Made by a program: the position numbers and the translations under genes. From an uncultured Tateyamaria sp. (GTDB lineage: Bacteria > Pseudomonadota > Alphaproteobacteria > Rhodobacterales > Rhodobacteraceae): a stretch of 64,000 bases of DNA. A model generated the notes under the pieces. The model had not been told where the DNA came from and made no database searches. It worked only from the letters and a program-made list of their open reading frames with translations. The DNA lies in NCBI RefSeq assembly GCF_947496075.1, contig NZ_CANMBJ010000005.1:1-64000 (forward strand), written 5' to 3'. Each line of letters starts with the position of its first letter. Position 1 is the stretch's first letter. Below, piece after piece: positions 34,516 to 43,602 of this stretch.

Positions 34516-34618
34516 CGCGCGCTCCTGAAAGGGTCGGTTTCATACAGAAGATATGTCAGGGCCGCCCGATAGTAACTTGCAGATCACGCCAATCGAGGTG
34601 AATATGACGCCAAGTCAT

Positions 34619-35448
34619 TTATGGACGCGCATAGCGCACATAGGCGAAAGCGGCCCCGTCGGGCGACCAGTTGGGCACGTTGATGGATCCCTGCCCGCCA
34701 TGGAATTCAGCAACGGTACGTGCCGCACCGCCGTTCTGCGGCATCAGTTTGAGCGCAACGTCCTGTCCACGGGGGTGGCCCTCAACATCTTCTCGATAGG
34801 CCAAGTATAGCACGCGGCGCCCATCCGGCGAAGGGTGCGGGAACCAGTTGACCGGTGCGTCATCCGTAATCTGCTGCAAGTCCGAGCCGTCTGGGCGGAT
34901 GCGCCAGATATCCGGCGTTGCACCGTGGTGATCGGAGTTGAACCAGATCCATTGCCCATCCGCTGAATAGTCCGGGCCATCCTTGTGCCCGTGCCCAGAG
35001 GTCAGCTGGGTTTCATTCCCACCCCTGGCCGGGATGGTGAAGATTTGAAACAGGCCATCGCGCTGCGCCGTGTAGGTCAGCGTCGTGCCATCTGGCGACC
35101 AGCCATGGAAATATGATGGGACCAGAGGTGTCACCTTGGTCGGAGTGCCGCCCGTGATGGGCAATGTATAGATGCAGGATGTGCCGCGCGCGGGGCTTTC
35201 GCTGACCGCCAGCGTTTTGCCGTCGGGCGAAATGCCGTGATCGTTGTTCAGCGCGCTCAGCGGCCCGGTGTCGATCCAGTGGATCGCACCATCGGCAAGG
35301 GTCAGGCGAAACAGCCGTCCCCCACCATTCAAAACCAAAAAGGTCCCGCAAGGAGACCAGTTCGGCGCCTCGATCAGATCGGGCGTTTCATGGACAACCT
35401 GCTCGACGCCAGTGGCGACGTCGTGCAGGACCACGAAGCTGTGTGGCG

Positions 35449-35452
<4 letters not shown>
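34619..35452 (-). CDS. TolB-like WD40/PD40 beta-propeller protein
   Basis: A 277-residue protein made of repeated propeller blades: NWSPCGTFLVLNGGG, GISPDGKTLAVSES, GWSPDGTTLTYTAQRDG, DYSADGQWIWFNSD, HPSPDGRRVLYLAYRED and NWSPDGAAFAYVRY. These are PD40-type repeats as in TolB, but there is no signal peptide and none of the other Tol-Pal genes is nearby, so it is not TolB itself. It starts with TTG overlapping the formaldehyde dehydrogenase stop, so it is co-translated with that gene. The function is unknown. Confidence 0.78.
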
Positions 35453-36564
<1,112 letters not shown>

Positions 36565-36648
36565 GGTTTGTCCTCCCATTCGGTGTTTGGGGCATGTGAG
36601 CCAGTGGAAGGTCGGTCTGTCAATGGAAAGGGCTGGGAAAATGTCAGT

Positions 36649-36688
36649 CCGGCCCTTCGGGGAGGATTTTTGAAAACAGGGAAGACGG
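36649..36688 (+). repeat. Dispersed intergenic repeat, family 2, copy D
   Basis: Nearly identical to 19911-19950 (CCTTCGGGGAGGATTTTT then AACAGGGAAGA). It lies about 85 bp upstream of frmA and is paired with an inverted copy at 36700-36729. Confidence 0.85.
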
Positions 36689-36699
36689 GGCCGTCATCC

Positions 36700-36729
36700 T
36701 CTTCCCTGTTTCTGGAAAATCCTCGGGGG
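36700..36729 (-). repeat. Dispersed intergenic repeat, family 2, inverted partial copy E
   Basis: Read on the minus strand this is CCCCGAGGATTTTCC then AGAAACAGGGAAGA, an imperfect copy of element D in opposite orientation. Together D and E can form a long imperfect hairpin with about 14 bases of loop. A separate hairpin GGGGGC/GCCCCC follows at 36747-36763. The set lies between hydroxyquinol dioxygenase and frmA and may end transcription. Confidence 0.75.
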
Positions 36730-36779
36730 TGAGGCCGTAAGGCCGAGGGGGCAGACAGCCCCCTTTGGCAAAACGGTTG

Positions 36780-37655
36780 CTAGGCGCGCGCCAGAACGAA
36801 GTCGTGCACGACCTCGTAGTACGGGCCGTCCATACCTGCCTCGGCAATGTTGCCTGCATCTTCGATCAGGTCAAATTTCGCCATCAGGCTTTCCTTGACC
36901 CCAAAGACCGCATCGGAGTGGATATAGGGATCATCCGGGTCGAAGATGTGGGTGGTCAGCGTCTCGAACCCGTCGGCTTCGAGGATGTAGTGCAGGTGCG
37001 CAGGCCGATACGGGTGACGGCCCAGCGCGCCCATCAGTTTGCCGACTGGGCCATCGTCGGGAATGGGGTAGTATTTCGGTTTTACGCCTTTGAAGTGATA
37101 GGTACCATCGCCGCCTGTGCGGAACACGCCGCGCAGGTTGAAGTCGGGCTGGATGCCCTTTTGCTGGACATCATAGAACCCTTCGTCATTGGCCTGCCAG
37201 ACGTCGATCTTGACCTTGTCAATGGGGTTGCCGTCGGTATCCAGAATGCGCCCCTTGACCAGCATCGGCACACCTTTTTCATCAAGGCAAATGTTCGAGC
37301 CCATCGGCAGTTCCGGGGCATCAGGCAGGTGGAAGGGGCCGAGCACCGTGGATTCGGACGCGCCGGACGGTTTGCGGTTGTTGATTGCGTCCACCAGCAT
37401 TGAGACGCCAAGCGTGTCGCTGAGCAGGATGAACTCCTGCCGCCAGTCGGTGCACATGTGGCCTGTATCGGTCAGGAACATGATGGCCTTGAACCATTCT
37501 TCGTCCGTTGGTTCGATCTCTTTCACGCAGGCATGCATGTGGCGCACGATCGCCTCCATCACCTGCGCCAGCCGCGCGTTGTCGGTGGTGGTGCGGGCGT
37601 TGACCACCTCGGCTGAGTTGTCTTCGGTGAAGTATCCGTCGTGGATGTTGCTCAT
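36780..37655 (-). CDS. Hydroxyquinol 1,2-dioxygenase (intradiol)
   Basis: A 291-residue intradiol dioxygenase. It has an N-terminal helical dimerisation domain with EEWFKAIMFLTDTGHMCTDWRQEF and a catalytic beta-sandwich with iron ligands Tyr161 (DEGFYDVQ), a Tyr in KYYPIPDDGP and His220/His222 (PAHLHY). The length and helical N-terminus put it with hydroxyquinol and chlorocatechol dioxygenases rather than protocatechuate enzymes. With maleylacetate reductase in the same operon, cleavage of 1,2,4-trihydroxybenzene to maleylacetate is the best reading. It overlaps the monooxygenase gene (ATGA). Confidence 0.92.
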   Translation of the reverse strand: MSNIHDGYFTEDNSAEVVNARTTTDNARLAQVMEAIVRHMHACVKEIEPTDEEWFKAIMFLTDTGHMCTDWRQEFILLSDTLGVSMLVDAINNRKPSGASESTVLGPFHLPDAPELPMGSNICLDEKGVPMLVKGRILDTDGNPIDKVKIDVWQANDEGFYDVQQKGIQPDFNLRGVFRTGGDGTYHFKGVKPKYYPIPDDGPVGKLMGALGRHPYRPAHLHYILEADGFETLTTHIFDPDDPYIHSDAVFGVKESLMAKFDLIEDAGNIAEAGMDGPYYEVVHDFVLARA

Positions 37656-39433
37656 GCCATGGCCTCCTGCTTGGCGTGTGTGTTCTGGGCCAGAATCGCG
37701 CCGAGCACCCGTTCCAGTTCAGCTTGGGGATTGTCCATCATGCCCTCGGCACGCCACGCGACGTGGTGGTCAGGGCGGACGAGGACGCAGCCCGCCTCGC
37801 CCACTTCGCGGGCGCGGGCCCAGTCGCCGGTGTGATCGACGAGGGGTTGGCGCGGGCCAATGACATGGGTGGTCAGGTTGATGCCCATCTGACCCGCAAC
37901 GGCTTGCGCGGCGTCGGCCCATGCCCGACCATTGAGGCCGGTGATCAGGGCAAAACCGCCCTGCGTCAGATCGAGCGTCGAATGCTTGGTGCCGTGCTGA
38001 TCAAAAAGCCAGACATGAGGCAGCCGCGCGCCCGGCCATGTTGTGGGCTGGTAGTGCAACTCGTGATCCAGATCGAAGGCCGGTTCCATCTGCCCATCCG
38101 TCACCACCGCGTCTGAGCGGTAGCGCTGGTTCATCTCGACCCCGTGGGCATCGAATTCGTATTTCTTGAAGGCGATGGCCTCGCGCAGGGCCGCCCGTTG
38201 GGCCTCGGCCTCGGGCGTCGAGTCACAGCGTTTTTCCATGTTGGCCTGCATCACGTCGGGGTCGGTGTGGCCGATCAAGCCCAGCGCCTCAAAAATGGGG
38301 CCAAATTCGCCGATGGACTGGTTGGCGCGGGTGACGATCTGTTTCGCCACGGGCGCGCGTTCGGTGTTGTAGCTGTCAAGCAGCCCCTCGCCCGCCTGCC
38401 CCTTGAGCACGGCGGCGAGTTTCCACGAGAGGTTAAAGGCGTCCTGGATCGAGGTGTTGGAGCCCAGCCCGTTCGAAGGTGGGTGCCGATGCGCGGCGTC
38501 ACCCATGATGAATACGCGCCCCTTGGACATTTGCGTGGCGTAGGCGTCGTTCACCGTCCAGTAGCTGATGCCTTGCATGTCGATCTCAAGCTCGGGATCG
38601 CCCACCAGATCGCGGATGATCTTCTTGGCCTCGTCATCGTTGAGTTCGGGCCGTTCACCTTCGATGTCGTAGCCCCAGATCGCCAGCCATTCGTTCCAGG
38701 GACGGACCATGCGCACGACACCCATGCCGATGCCACCCACATTCGAGCCCGGTTGCATCACCCAGTAGAGCACCGAGGGGCGGTGGGCGACGTGTTGGCT
38801 GAGGTCGGCCTTGAAGAGCAGGTTGATGGACCCGGCGACGCCCATCTTGCCCTTGATCGGCAGGCCGGTGTTTTCGGTGACCTGGGAGTTCCCGCCGTCT
38901 GCTCCGATCAGGTATTTGGAGCGGACGGTAAAGGTCTTGTTCGTCAGTCGGTCGAGCAGCGTTGTTGTCACCCCTTCCCCATCCGCCTCGTGGCTTTGGT
39001 ATTCGCAGGACATGCGCGCCTGTGTCCCGCGCGCGCAGGCGGTTTTGAACAACAGCGGCTCCATGAAGGTTTGTGGTAGGTCATTCATCTTGCTGGGTGA
39101 ACTCAGGTCGTGTTCGGCGCGGCTGAGCGGGTGCGTGCCCCATGTCTGGATGCGCCCCAACTCCTCGCCGGTGAGGCTTTCGCAGAAGACGTTGGAGCCC
39201 ATGAGGTTCTGTTCGGTGGCGTGCATATACGCCTCGTCCTCGACCTCTCGGCCCAGATCGCGCAGCACTTCCATCGTGCGCTGGTTGGTGATGTGGGCGC
39301 GGGGGCTGTTGGCCAGCCAGCGGTAGCGGTTCACCACCATGTTCTCGATGCCATAGCTGGAGAGCAGCGCGGCGGTGGCGGACCCGGCGGGGCCTGTTCC
39401 GATGATCAGGACGTCTGTTGTGATGTCGGCCAT
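37652..39433 (-). CDS. FAD-dependent aromatic hydroxylase (phenol/resorcinol hydroxylase type)
   Basis: A 593-residue single-component flavoprotein monooxygenase: GTGPAGSATAALL (residues ~12-24), LIGADGGNS, and GDAAHRHPPSNGLGSN. Length, the HRHPPSNGLGSN variant and the C-terminal thioredoxin-like half resemble 2,4-dichlorophenol 6-monooxygenase and related phenol hydroxylases. In an operon with hydroxyquinol dioxygenase it probably makes hydroxyquinol from resorcinol or a related phenol. GGGAGG precedes ATG 39433; the open frame upstream is not coding. It follows maleylacetate reductase by 23 bp. Confidence 0.9.
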   Translation of the reverse strand: MADITTDVLIIGTGPAGSATAALLSSYGIENMVVNRYRWLANSPRAHITNQRTMEVLRDLGREVEDEAYMHATEQNLMGSNVFCESLTGEELGRIQTWGTHPLSRAEHDLSSPSKMNDLPQTFMEPLLFKTACARGTQARMSCEYQSHEADGEGVTTTLLDRLTNKTFTVRSKYLIGADGGNSQVTENTGLPIKGKMGVAGSINLLFKADLSQHVAHRPSVLYWVMQPGSNVGGIGMGVVRMVRPWNEWLAIWGYDIEGERPELNDDEAKKIIRDLVGDPELEIDMQGISYWTVNDAYATQMSKGRVFIMGDAAHRHPPSNGLGSNTSIQDAFNLSWKLAAVLKGQAGEGLLDSYNTERAPVAKQIVTRANQSIGEFGPIFEALGLIGHTDPDVMQANMEKRCDSTPEAEAQRAALREAIAFKKYEFDAHGVEMNQRYRSDAVVTDGQMEPAFDLDHELHYQPTTWPGARLPHVWLFDQHGTKHSTLDLTQGGFALITGLNGRAWADAAQAVAGQMGINLTTHVIGPRQPLVDHTGDWARAREVGEAGCVLVRPDHHVAWRAEGMMDNPQAELERVLGAILAQNTHAKQEAMA

Positions 39434-39456
39434 GTGTTCCTCCCAGAGAGTGGCGT

Positions 39457-40512
39457 TCAGGTGGGTGCGGTGCCGGTCCAGGCGGCTTGCAGCAATTGGC
39501 GGATCCCGTCGCGCGTGATGGGCGCGGGGTTTGGATAGGGTTTTTGGGTGGCAAGGTCGGCGGCGTGATCGAGGTTGTCCTCCGTGACGCCGAGGTCTTG
39601 GAGCGCGAGGGGGGCGTTCATTTTCGTGGCAAAGGCATGGAGCGCCGGGCCGGGGGCCGTACCGCCAAAGATATCGGTGACGGGTTTCAACAGGTCGGGC
39701 ACCGCTTGCGCGTTGTAGTGGATCGCATGGGGAAGGATGATGGCATGCGTGTCGGCGTGGGGCAGATCGAAGCTGCCGCCAAGCGTGTGGCAAAGCTTGT
39801 GGTGCAGGGCCATCCCCACCTGCCCCAGCACCGCTCCGCAAGCATAGGCGCCGCGCAGTGTCTTTTCCCGGGCCATCACGTCGGCCGGGTTTTCGAGCAC
39901 AGCCGGGAGGCCGTCAGCAAAGTGCTGCATCCCGTCAATCGCCAACGCGGTGCTGTGGTCGGTCCGGTTTTCGGCATAGAGCGCCTCGGCCGCATGGGCG
40001 ATGGCGTTGAGGGCGGAGGTGACCGTCATGGCCGTGGGTAGCGATGTGACAAGTTCGGGGTCGTAGAGGATGACCTCTGGCTGTACTTTCGGGTCCGTGA
40101 GCGTCGTTTTGATGCCTTCATCGGTCTGGCCAAGAATGGCTGTCGCTTCTGAGCCTGCGTAGGTGGTTGGGATCACGATCTGGGGCACGTCGGTACGCAG
40201 GGCTATCGCTTTGCCCAGGCCCGTCGTGGAGCCGCCGCCGATGGCGATGACACAATCCGCGGACACATCGTTCAGGTGCGCGACCGCCTCTTCGCTGATA
40301 TCGACCGGGGTGTGCATGGTAGCGCGGGCGAAGATGCCTGCAGCCATGTCGCCCAGCGCTTCGGCGACCTGCATGGCGCTGTCGCATTGTTGCGGGGTTG
40401 AGAGGACCAGGGCATGTTTGCAGCCGAGCCGTGCGACCTCTTCTCCCACCGAGTGGCGCAGACCCGGGCCGAAGCGCACGCGAGGGAGTGAGGGGGGCGA
40501 TTGAGTGAGCAT
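39457..40512 (-). CDS. Maleylacetate reductase (iron-containing alcohol dehydrogenase family)
   Basis: A 351-residue enzyme that reduces maleylacetate to 3-oxoadipate with NAD(P)H. AIGGGSTTGLGKAIAL, IPTTYAGSEAT and HHKLCHTLGGSFDLPHADTHA are all visible and match this enzyme type. The first ATG (40512) is preferred to the GTG two codons earlier. It is the promoter-proximal gene of the hydroxyquinol operon, divergent from a lysR gene with 68 bp between. Confidence 0.94.
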   Translation of the reverse strand: MLTQSPPSLPRVRFGPGLRHSVGEEVARLGCKHALVLSTPQQCDSAMQVAEALGDMAAGIFARATMHTPVDISEEAVAHLNDVSADCVIAIGGGSTTGLGKAIALRTDVPQIVIPTTYAGSEATAILGQTDEGIKTTLTDPKVQPEVILYDPELVTSLPTAMTVTSALNAIAHAAEALYAENRTDHSTALAIDGMQHFADGLPAVLENPADVMAREKTLRGAYACGAVLGQVGMALHHKLCHTLGGSFDLPHADTHAIILPHAIHYNAQAVPDLLKPVTDIFGGTAPGPALHAFATKMNAPLALQDLGVTEDNLDHAADLATQKPYPNPAPITRDGIRQLLQAAWTGTAPT

Positions 40513-40543
40513 GTGCACAGGCTACTAGGCTCAAAGGATTATG

Positions 40544-40572
40544 TTGATGCGAATTGCGGGGCGCAATATAAC
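40544..40572 (+). promoter_or_regulatory. Promoter of the lysR gene with LysR box in its spacer
   Basis: TTGATG (40544-40549), 17 bp, TATAAC (40567-40572), then eight bases to ATG 40581. There is no ribosome-binding site, so the mRNA may be leaderless or nearly so. An inverted repeat ATTGCG-GGG-CGCAAT (40553-40567), fitting T-N11-A, lies in the spacer and touches the -10 box, as expected for autorepression plus control of the divergent operon. Confidence 0.65.
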
Positions 40573-40580
40573 TTATCGCT

Positions 40581-41531
40581 ATGCAATTGGATCCCAATCA
40601 CCTGCTCATGCTGGCCGCCGTCGTGGACGAGGGCGGTTTGACCTCCGGCGCGCATGCACTGGGGAAGTCACAGCCGTCCTTGTCCAGGACCCTGGCCGCC
40701 CTGGAGGCCCGCTTGGGTCAGCCGTTGTTCGAGAAAGGACGCCGACCGCTTGTGCCGACGGAACTTGGTGCAGCGCTGGCGGCGCAGGGTCGTATAATCT
40801 GGCAGGCCAGCGGCGAGGCGTCAGTGCAGGCCGATCTGTATATTGGCGGCAAGACCGGGGCGGTGCGCGTGGCCGGCACGCCGGTGTTCATGGACGCCGT
40901 CATTGCCACGATGATTGCGGGGTTCCAGCAAGCGCATCCCAATGTGCGGATCGATCAGAGCTATGGTTACGCCGATACGCTGATGCGCGATGTGGAAAGC
41001 GGGGCGCTGGATCTGGCCATCTGCCCCCTGCCCCCGGGTGACCTGCCCGAGCCGATTGCCTTTGAAGAGATTTTGCAGGGCCGCAATGTGATCGCCTGTC
41101 GGATGGGTCATCCCCTCGCCCGGAAGCGGGCGCTGCGGTTGGAGGACATCGCCAACTACCCGTGGATCGCGCCGCCCACGAACAGCCCGCTTTACCAGGA
41201 CCTGCGCGCCATTCTGCACGAGATCGAGGTGGAGGATGTGAAGGTCAGCTTCTCGGGCGGGTCCATCAGCGCGGTGCGCACGGTGCTGGAAGGGTCGGAC
41301 AGCCTGACGATCCTGCCCTATTCGGTCATCTTCATGATGCGGCAGCAAAAGGCGCTGACGGCGCTGGACATCCGCATCAAACACGCGCCGCGCAACCTTG
41401 GGATCATCAGCCCGGCAGACCGGCCCGTGCGCCCCGCGGTGCGCCGGTTTCATCGTCACATCGCATCCGAGTTCAAGGCCCTGGCGCGGTCGATCTCGCA
41501 TGCCCAGCAGAATTCGGTGTGGCGGGCGTGA
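40581..41531 (+). CDS. LysR-family regulator of the hydroxyquinol operon
   Basis: A 316-residue LysR-type regulator: HTH with VVDEGGLTSGAHALGKSQPSLSRTL (about residues 15-39) and ARLGQPLFEK, then a periplasmic-binding-protein-like effector domain starting VRVAGTPVFMDAVIATM. It is divergent from the maleylacetate reductase gene, so it likely activates the aromatic operon in response to a pathway intermediate. The start is ATG 40581. Confidence 0.93.
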   Translation: MQLDPNHLLMLAAVVDEGGLTSGAHALGKSQPSLSRTLAALEARLGQPLFEKGRRPLVPTELGAALAAQGRIIWQASGEASVQADLYIGGKTGAVRVAGTPVFMDAVIATMIAGFQQAHPNVRIDQSYGYADTLMRDVESGALDLAICPLPPGDLPEPIAFEEILQGRNVIACRMGHPLARKRALRLEDIANYPWIAPPTNSPLYQDLRAILHEIEVEDVKVSFSGGSISAVRTVLEGSDSLTILPYSVIFMMRQQKALTALDIRIKHAPRNLGIISPADRPVRPAVRRFHRHIASEFKALARSISHAQQNSVWRA

Positions 41532-42061
41532 GTTTCGGGACACGTGGACCGAAAAGACAGTGAACATGCCATGACGCTACCGGCCGCTTAGAGGCGCGCT
41601 TGTGCAAGCGCGGGTCTGTGCAAAGATCGGGCAGGTAGGATGCGCTTCGGGCGTGAATTTGGATAGCGGCGCAGTGGATCTTCGGGAGAGCTGGATATTT
41701 ATGCCACGAACTTACCCTCGGCCGCGGGCTCGCGATTGCGGGAAATGTCCGCTTGGAGCCCAAAGGGCCACAGCGCGGATTTACCCCTTTGTCTGCGCAT
41801 GAACCTGTTGCCTACCGCTGATTTCTGACCTCGTACAATAAACGAGCATGTTGGATGTCTGCATTCTCGCAAGACCCAATTTGTCCGAACGGGGGGAACC
41901 GCTCGGCATACGCGCCTCGCAAGGCCTAGTCCGTGAAACTTTCCCGGATATTTGAACCCAATCGCTGAACACAGGCACCTATTGATCAGACAGCGATCAA
42001 GTGTGCTCGGTAATGCACATCTCGTCGTGGCCAGATTTACGGGTCCACAAAGGCATAAAAA
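41532..42061. other. 530-bp region without a recognisable gene
   Basis: No open frame here has codon use or similarity I trust. A hairpin GCGCTTG/CAAGCGC sits near 41595-41612. The base composition falls toward the right end, ahead of the sodium channel gene. It may hold the channel's promoter or a decayed gene; nothing more can be supported. Confidence 0.5.
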
Positions 42062-42907
42062 ATGAAACACGATATCAGAAGCAAATTCGGATTAATTGTT
42101 GCAAAAGCTGACTGGAACCAAACCGGCGCCATCGCGTCCATACGCGCACGTACCCAAGCGATCCTTGACAGCACCCTGATTGACAACTTCATCCTCGGGG
42201 TGATCCTGTTCAACGCGGTTGTTGCTGGCCTGCAGACCATTGCACCGGTGGTGACAGTGGCGGGGCCACTGTTCCCCAAGCTCGACACTCTTTGTCTCTC
42301 GATTTTTGTGGTTGAAATCACGGCGAAGCTGTTTGCCAGAGGCCGCGACTTTTTTCGGAAGAGCTGGAACATCTTCGACTTCATCATCATCGGAACCTCG
42401 CTGATCCCGGGATCGAGTGGGCTATCGGTGCTGCGAGCGCTCCGCATTCTGCGGCTCTTTCGGGTGCTGTCCGTGGCCCCCAGCTTACGTCGTGTGGTCG
42501 AAGGCTTATTCAGCGCTCTGCCCGGTATGGCCTCGGTGTTCGTGCTGATGGCGATGATGTTCTACATCGGCTCTGTCATGGCGACGACGCTTTTTGGAGA
42601 CGCATTCCCCGAATGGTTCGGTGATCTTGGGCGGTCTGGATACACCCTATTCCAAATCATGACCCTGGAAAGCTGGTCCATGGGCATTGTCCGCCCCGTG
42701 ATGGAGGTCTACCCATATGCATGGATGTTCTTCGTGCCGTTCATTCTCGTGACGTCCTTCGCAGTGGTGAACCTGCTGGTAGGTCTGATCGTAAACTCGA
42801 TGCAGACCGCTTATTCCGAAGAAGAAATTGCAGCGACGGACCGGTACCGCGAAGAGATGATTGCCCGGCTGGAGAAGATCGAGAAGACGCTCCAGGTGCG
42901 GGAATGA
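42062..42907 (+). CDS. Voltage-gated sodium channel, NavBac (NaChBac/NavAb) family
   Basis: A 281-residue single-domain channel subunit with six membrane segments. S4 carries Arg at 125, 128, 131 and 134 (VLRALRILRLFRVLS), the expected spacing for a voltage sensor. The selectivity filter is TLESWSM (about residues 201-207), the same as in NavAb. The C-terminus (EEEIAATDRYREEMIARLEK) should form the coiled-coil tetramer neck. Four subunits form the pore. It resembles channels of marine bacteria linked to motility and pH homeostasis. Confidence 0.93.
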   Translation: MKHDIRSKFGLIVAKADWNQTGAIASIRARTQAILDSTLIDNFILGVILFNAVVAGLQTIAPVVTVAGPLFPKLDTLCLSIFVVEITAKLFARGRDFFRKSWNIFDFIIIGTSLIPGSSGLSVLRALRILRLFRVLSVAPSLRRVVEGLFSALPGMASVFVLMAMMFYIGSVMATTLFGDAFPEWFGDLGRSGYTLFQIMTLESWSMGIVRPVMEVYPYAWMFFVPFILVTSFAVVNLLVGLIVNSMQTAYSEEEIAATDRYREEMIARLEKIEKTLQVRE

Positions 42908-43062
42908 AGGCAAGGATTGATCACACTTTGGGCGTGAATTTCATGATCCAGATGGGGTTTTCTGCGGGTTGGGGTGAGTTGAACGGCAACAGCCACTTTG
43001 TCTTGCGATCCCAACCTTAACTGTCCAAAATGACGGTCGGGCCTGTCCCGCATTGTCGATAT

Positions 43063-43443
43063 TTAAGGCAGCACGGCCCAGACCATGACCAGGTAGGTCC
43101 ACTGGTGCAACGCTTGATCCAGCCCGAAGGCGCGCCAGAACCCGCCTTGGTCGGGTCCGTGGCCCGTATGTTCGGACCAGCGCCCCTTGCCCCAGTCGAT
43201 GTGGAAATGCACGGCCCATTCGACCAGCGCCACGATCAGCGCCATGGCCACGGGCACGCCGACCAGCACCATCGCCACCAGAGACCCCACCCCATGCAGC
43301 CCGGCATGTTGCAGCCGCCCCACATGCAGGTAGCGCCCGCGGTTCGCCAGCATCCTTGGCGTTTGCATGTAGAAGTCGGCAAACAGGTGCTTTGCCTGCA
43401 GCAGGAACAGCAGAACCAAAGCAAAGGTAACAGGGTCGGTCAA
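43063..43443 (-). CDS. DUF3307 small membrane protein
   Basis: A 126-residue protein with three hydrophobic segments and the family-like LLFLLQAKHLFADFYMQTPRML, followed by HAGLHGVGSL and VEWAVHFHIDWGKGR. These His/Asp-containing motifs are typical of DUF3307, of unknown function. The start codon is TTG (43441-43443) with AAAGG upstream. It is transcribed toward the channel gene, with which it converges. Confidence 0.82.
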   Translation of the reverse strand: MTDPVTFALVLLFLLQAKHLFADFYMQTPRMLANRGRYLHVGRLQHAGLHGVGSLVAMVLVGVPVAMALIVALVEWAVHFHIDWGKGRWSEHTGHGPDQGGFWRAFGLDQALHQWTYLVMVWAVLP

Positions 43444-43602
43444 AGGGTGCCTTTCGCGTTTTCTCTGCCTTTACCCTAGGCCGCCATGTGTTTTGTCGCA
43501 ATCCATGCCGTACCGTATGCTGACGTGCCATTGATTTCCCGTGATCCCCGTTGTTAGGCTGACGGCGGGCGCAATTCCCGCCCCTTCAGGACGTGGACAG
43601 GC

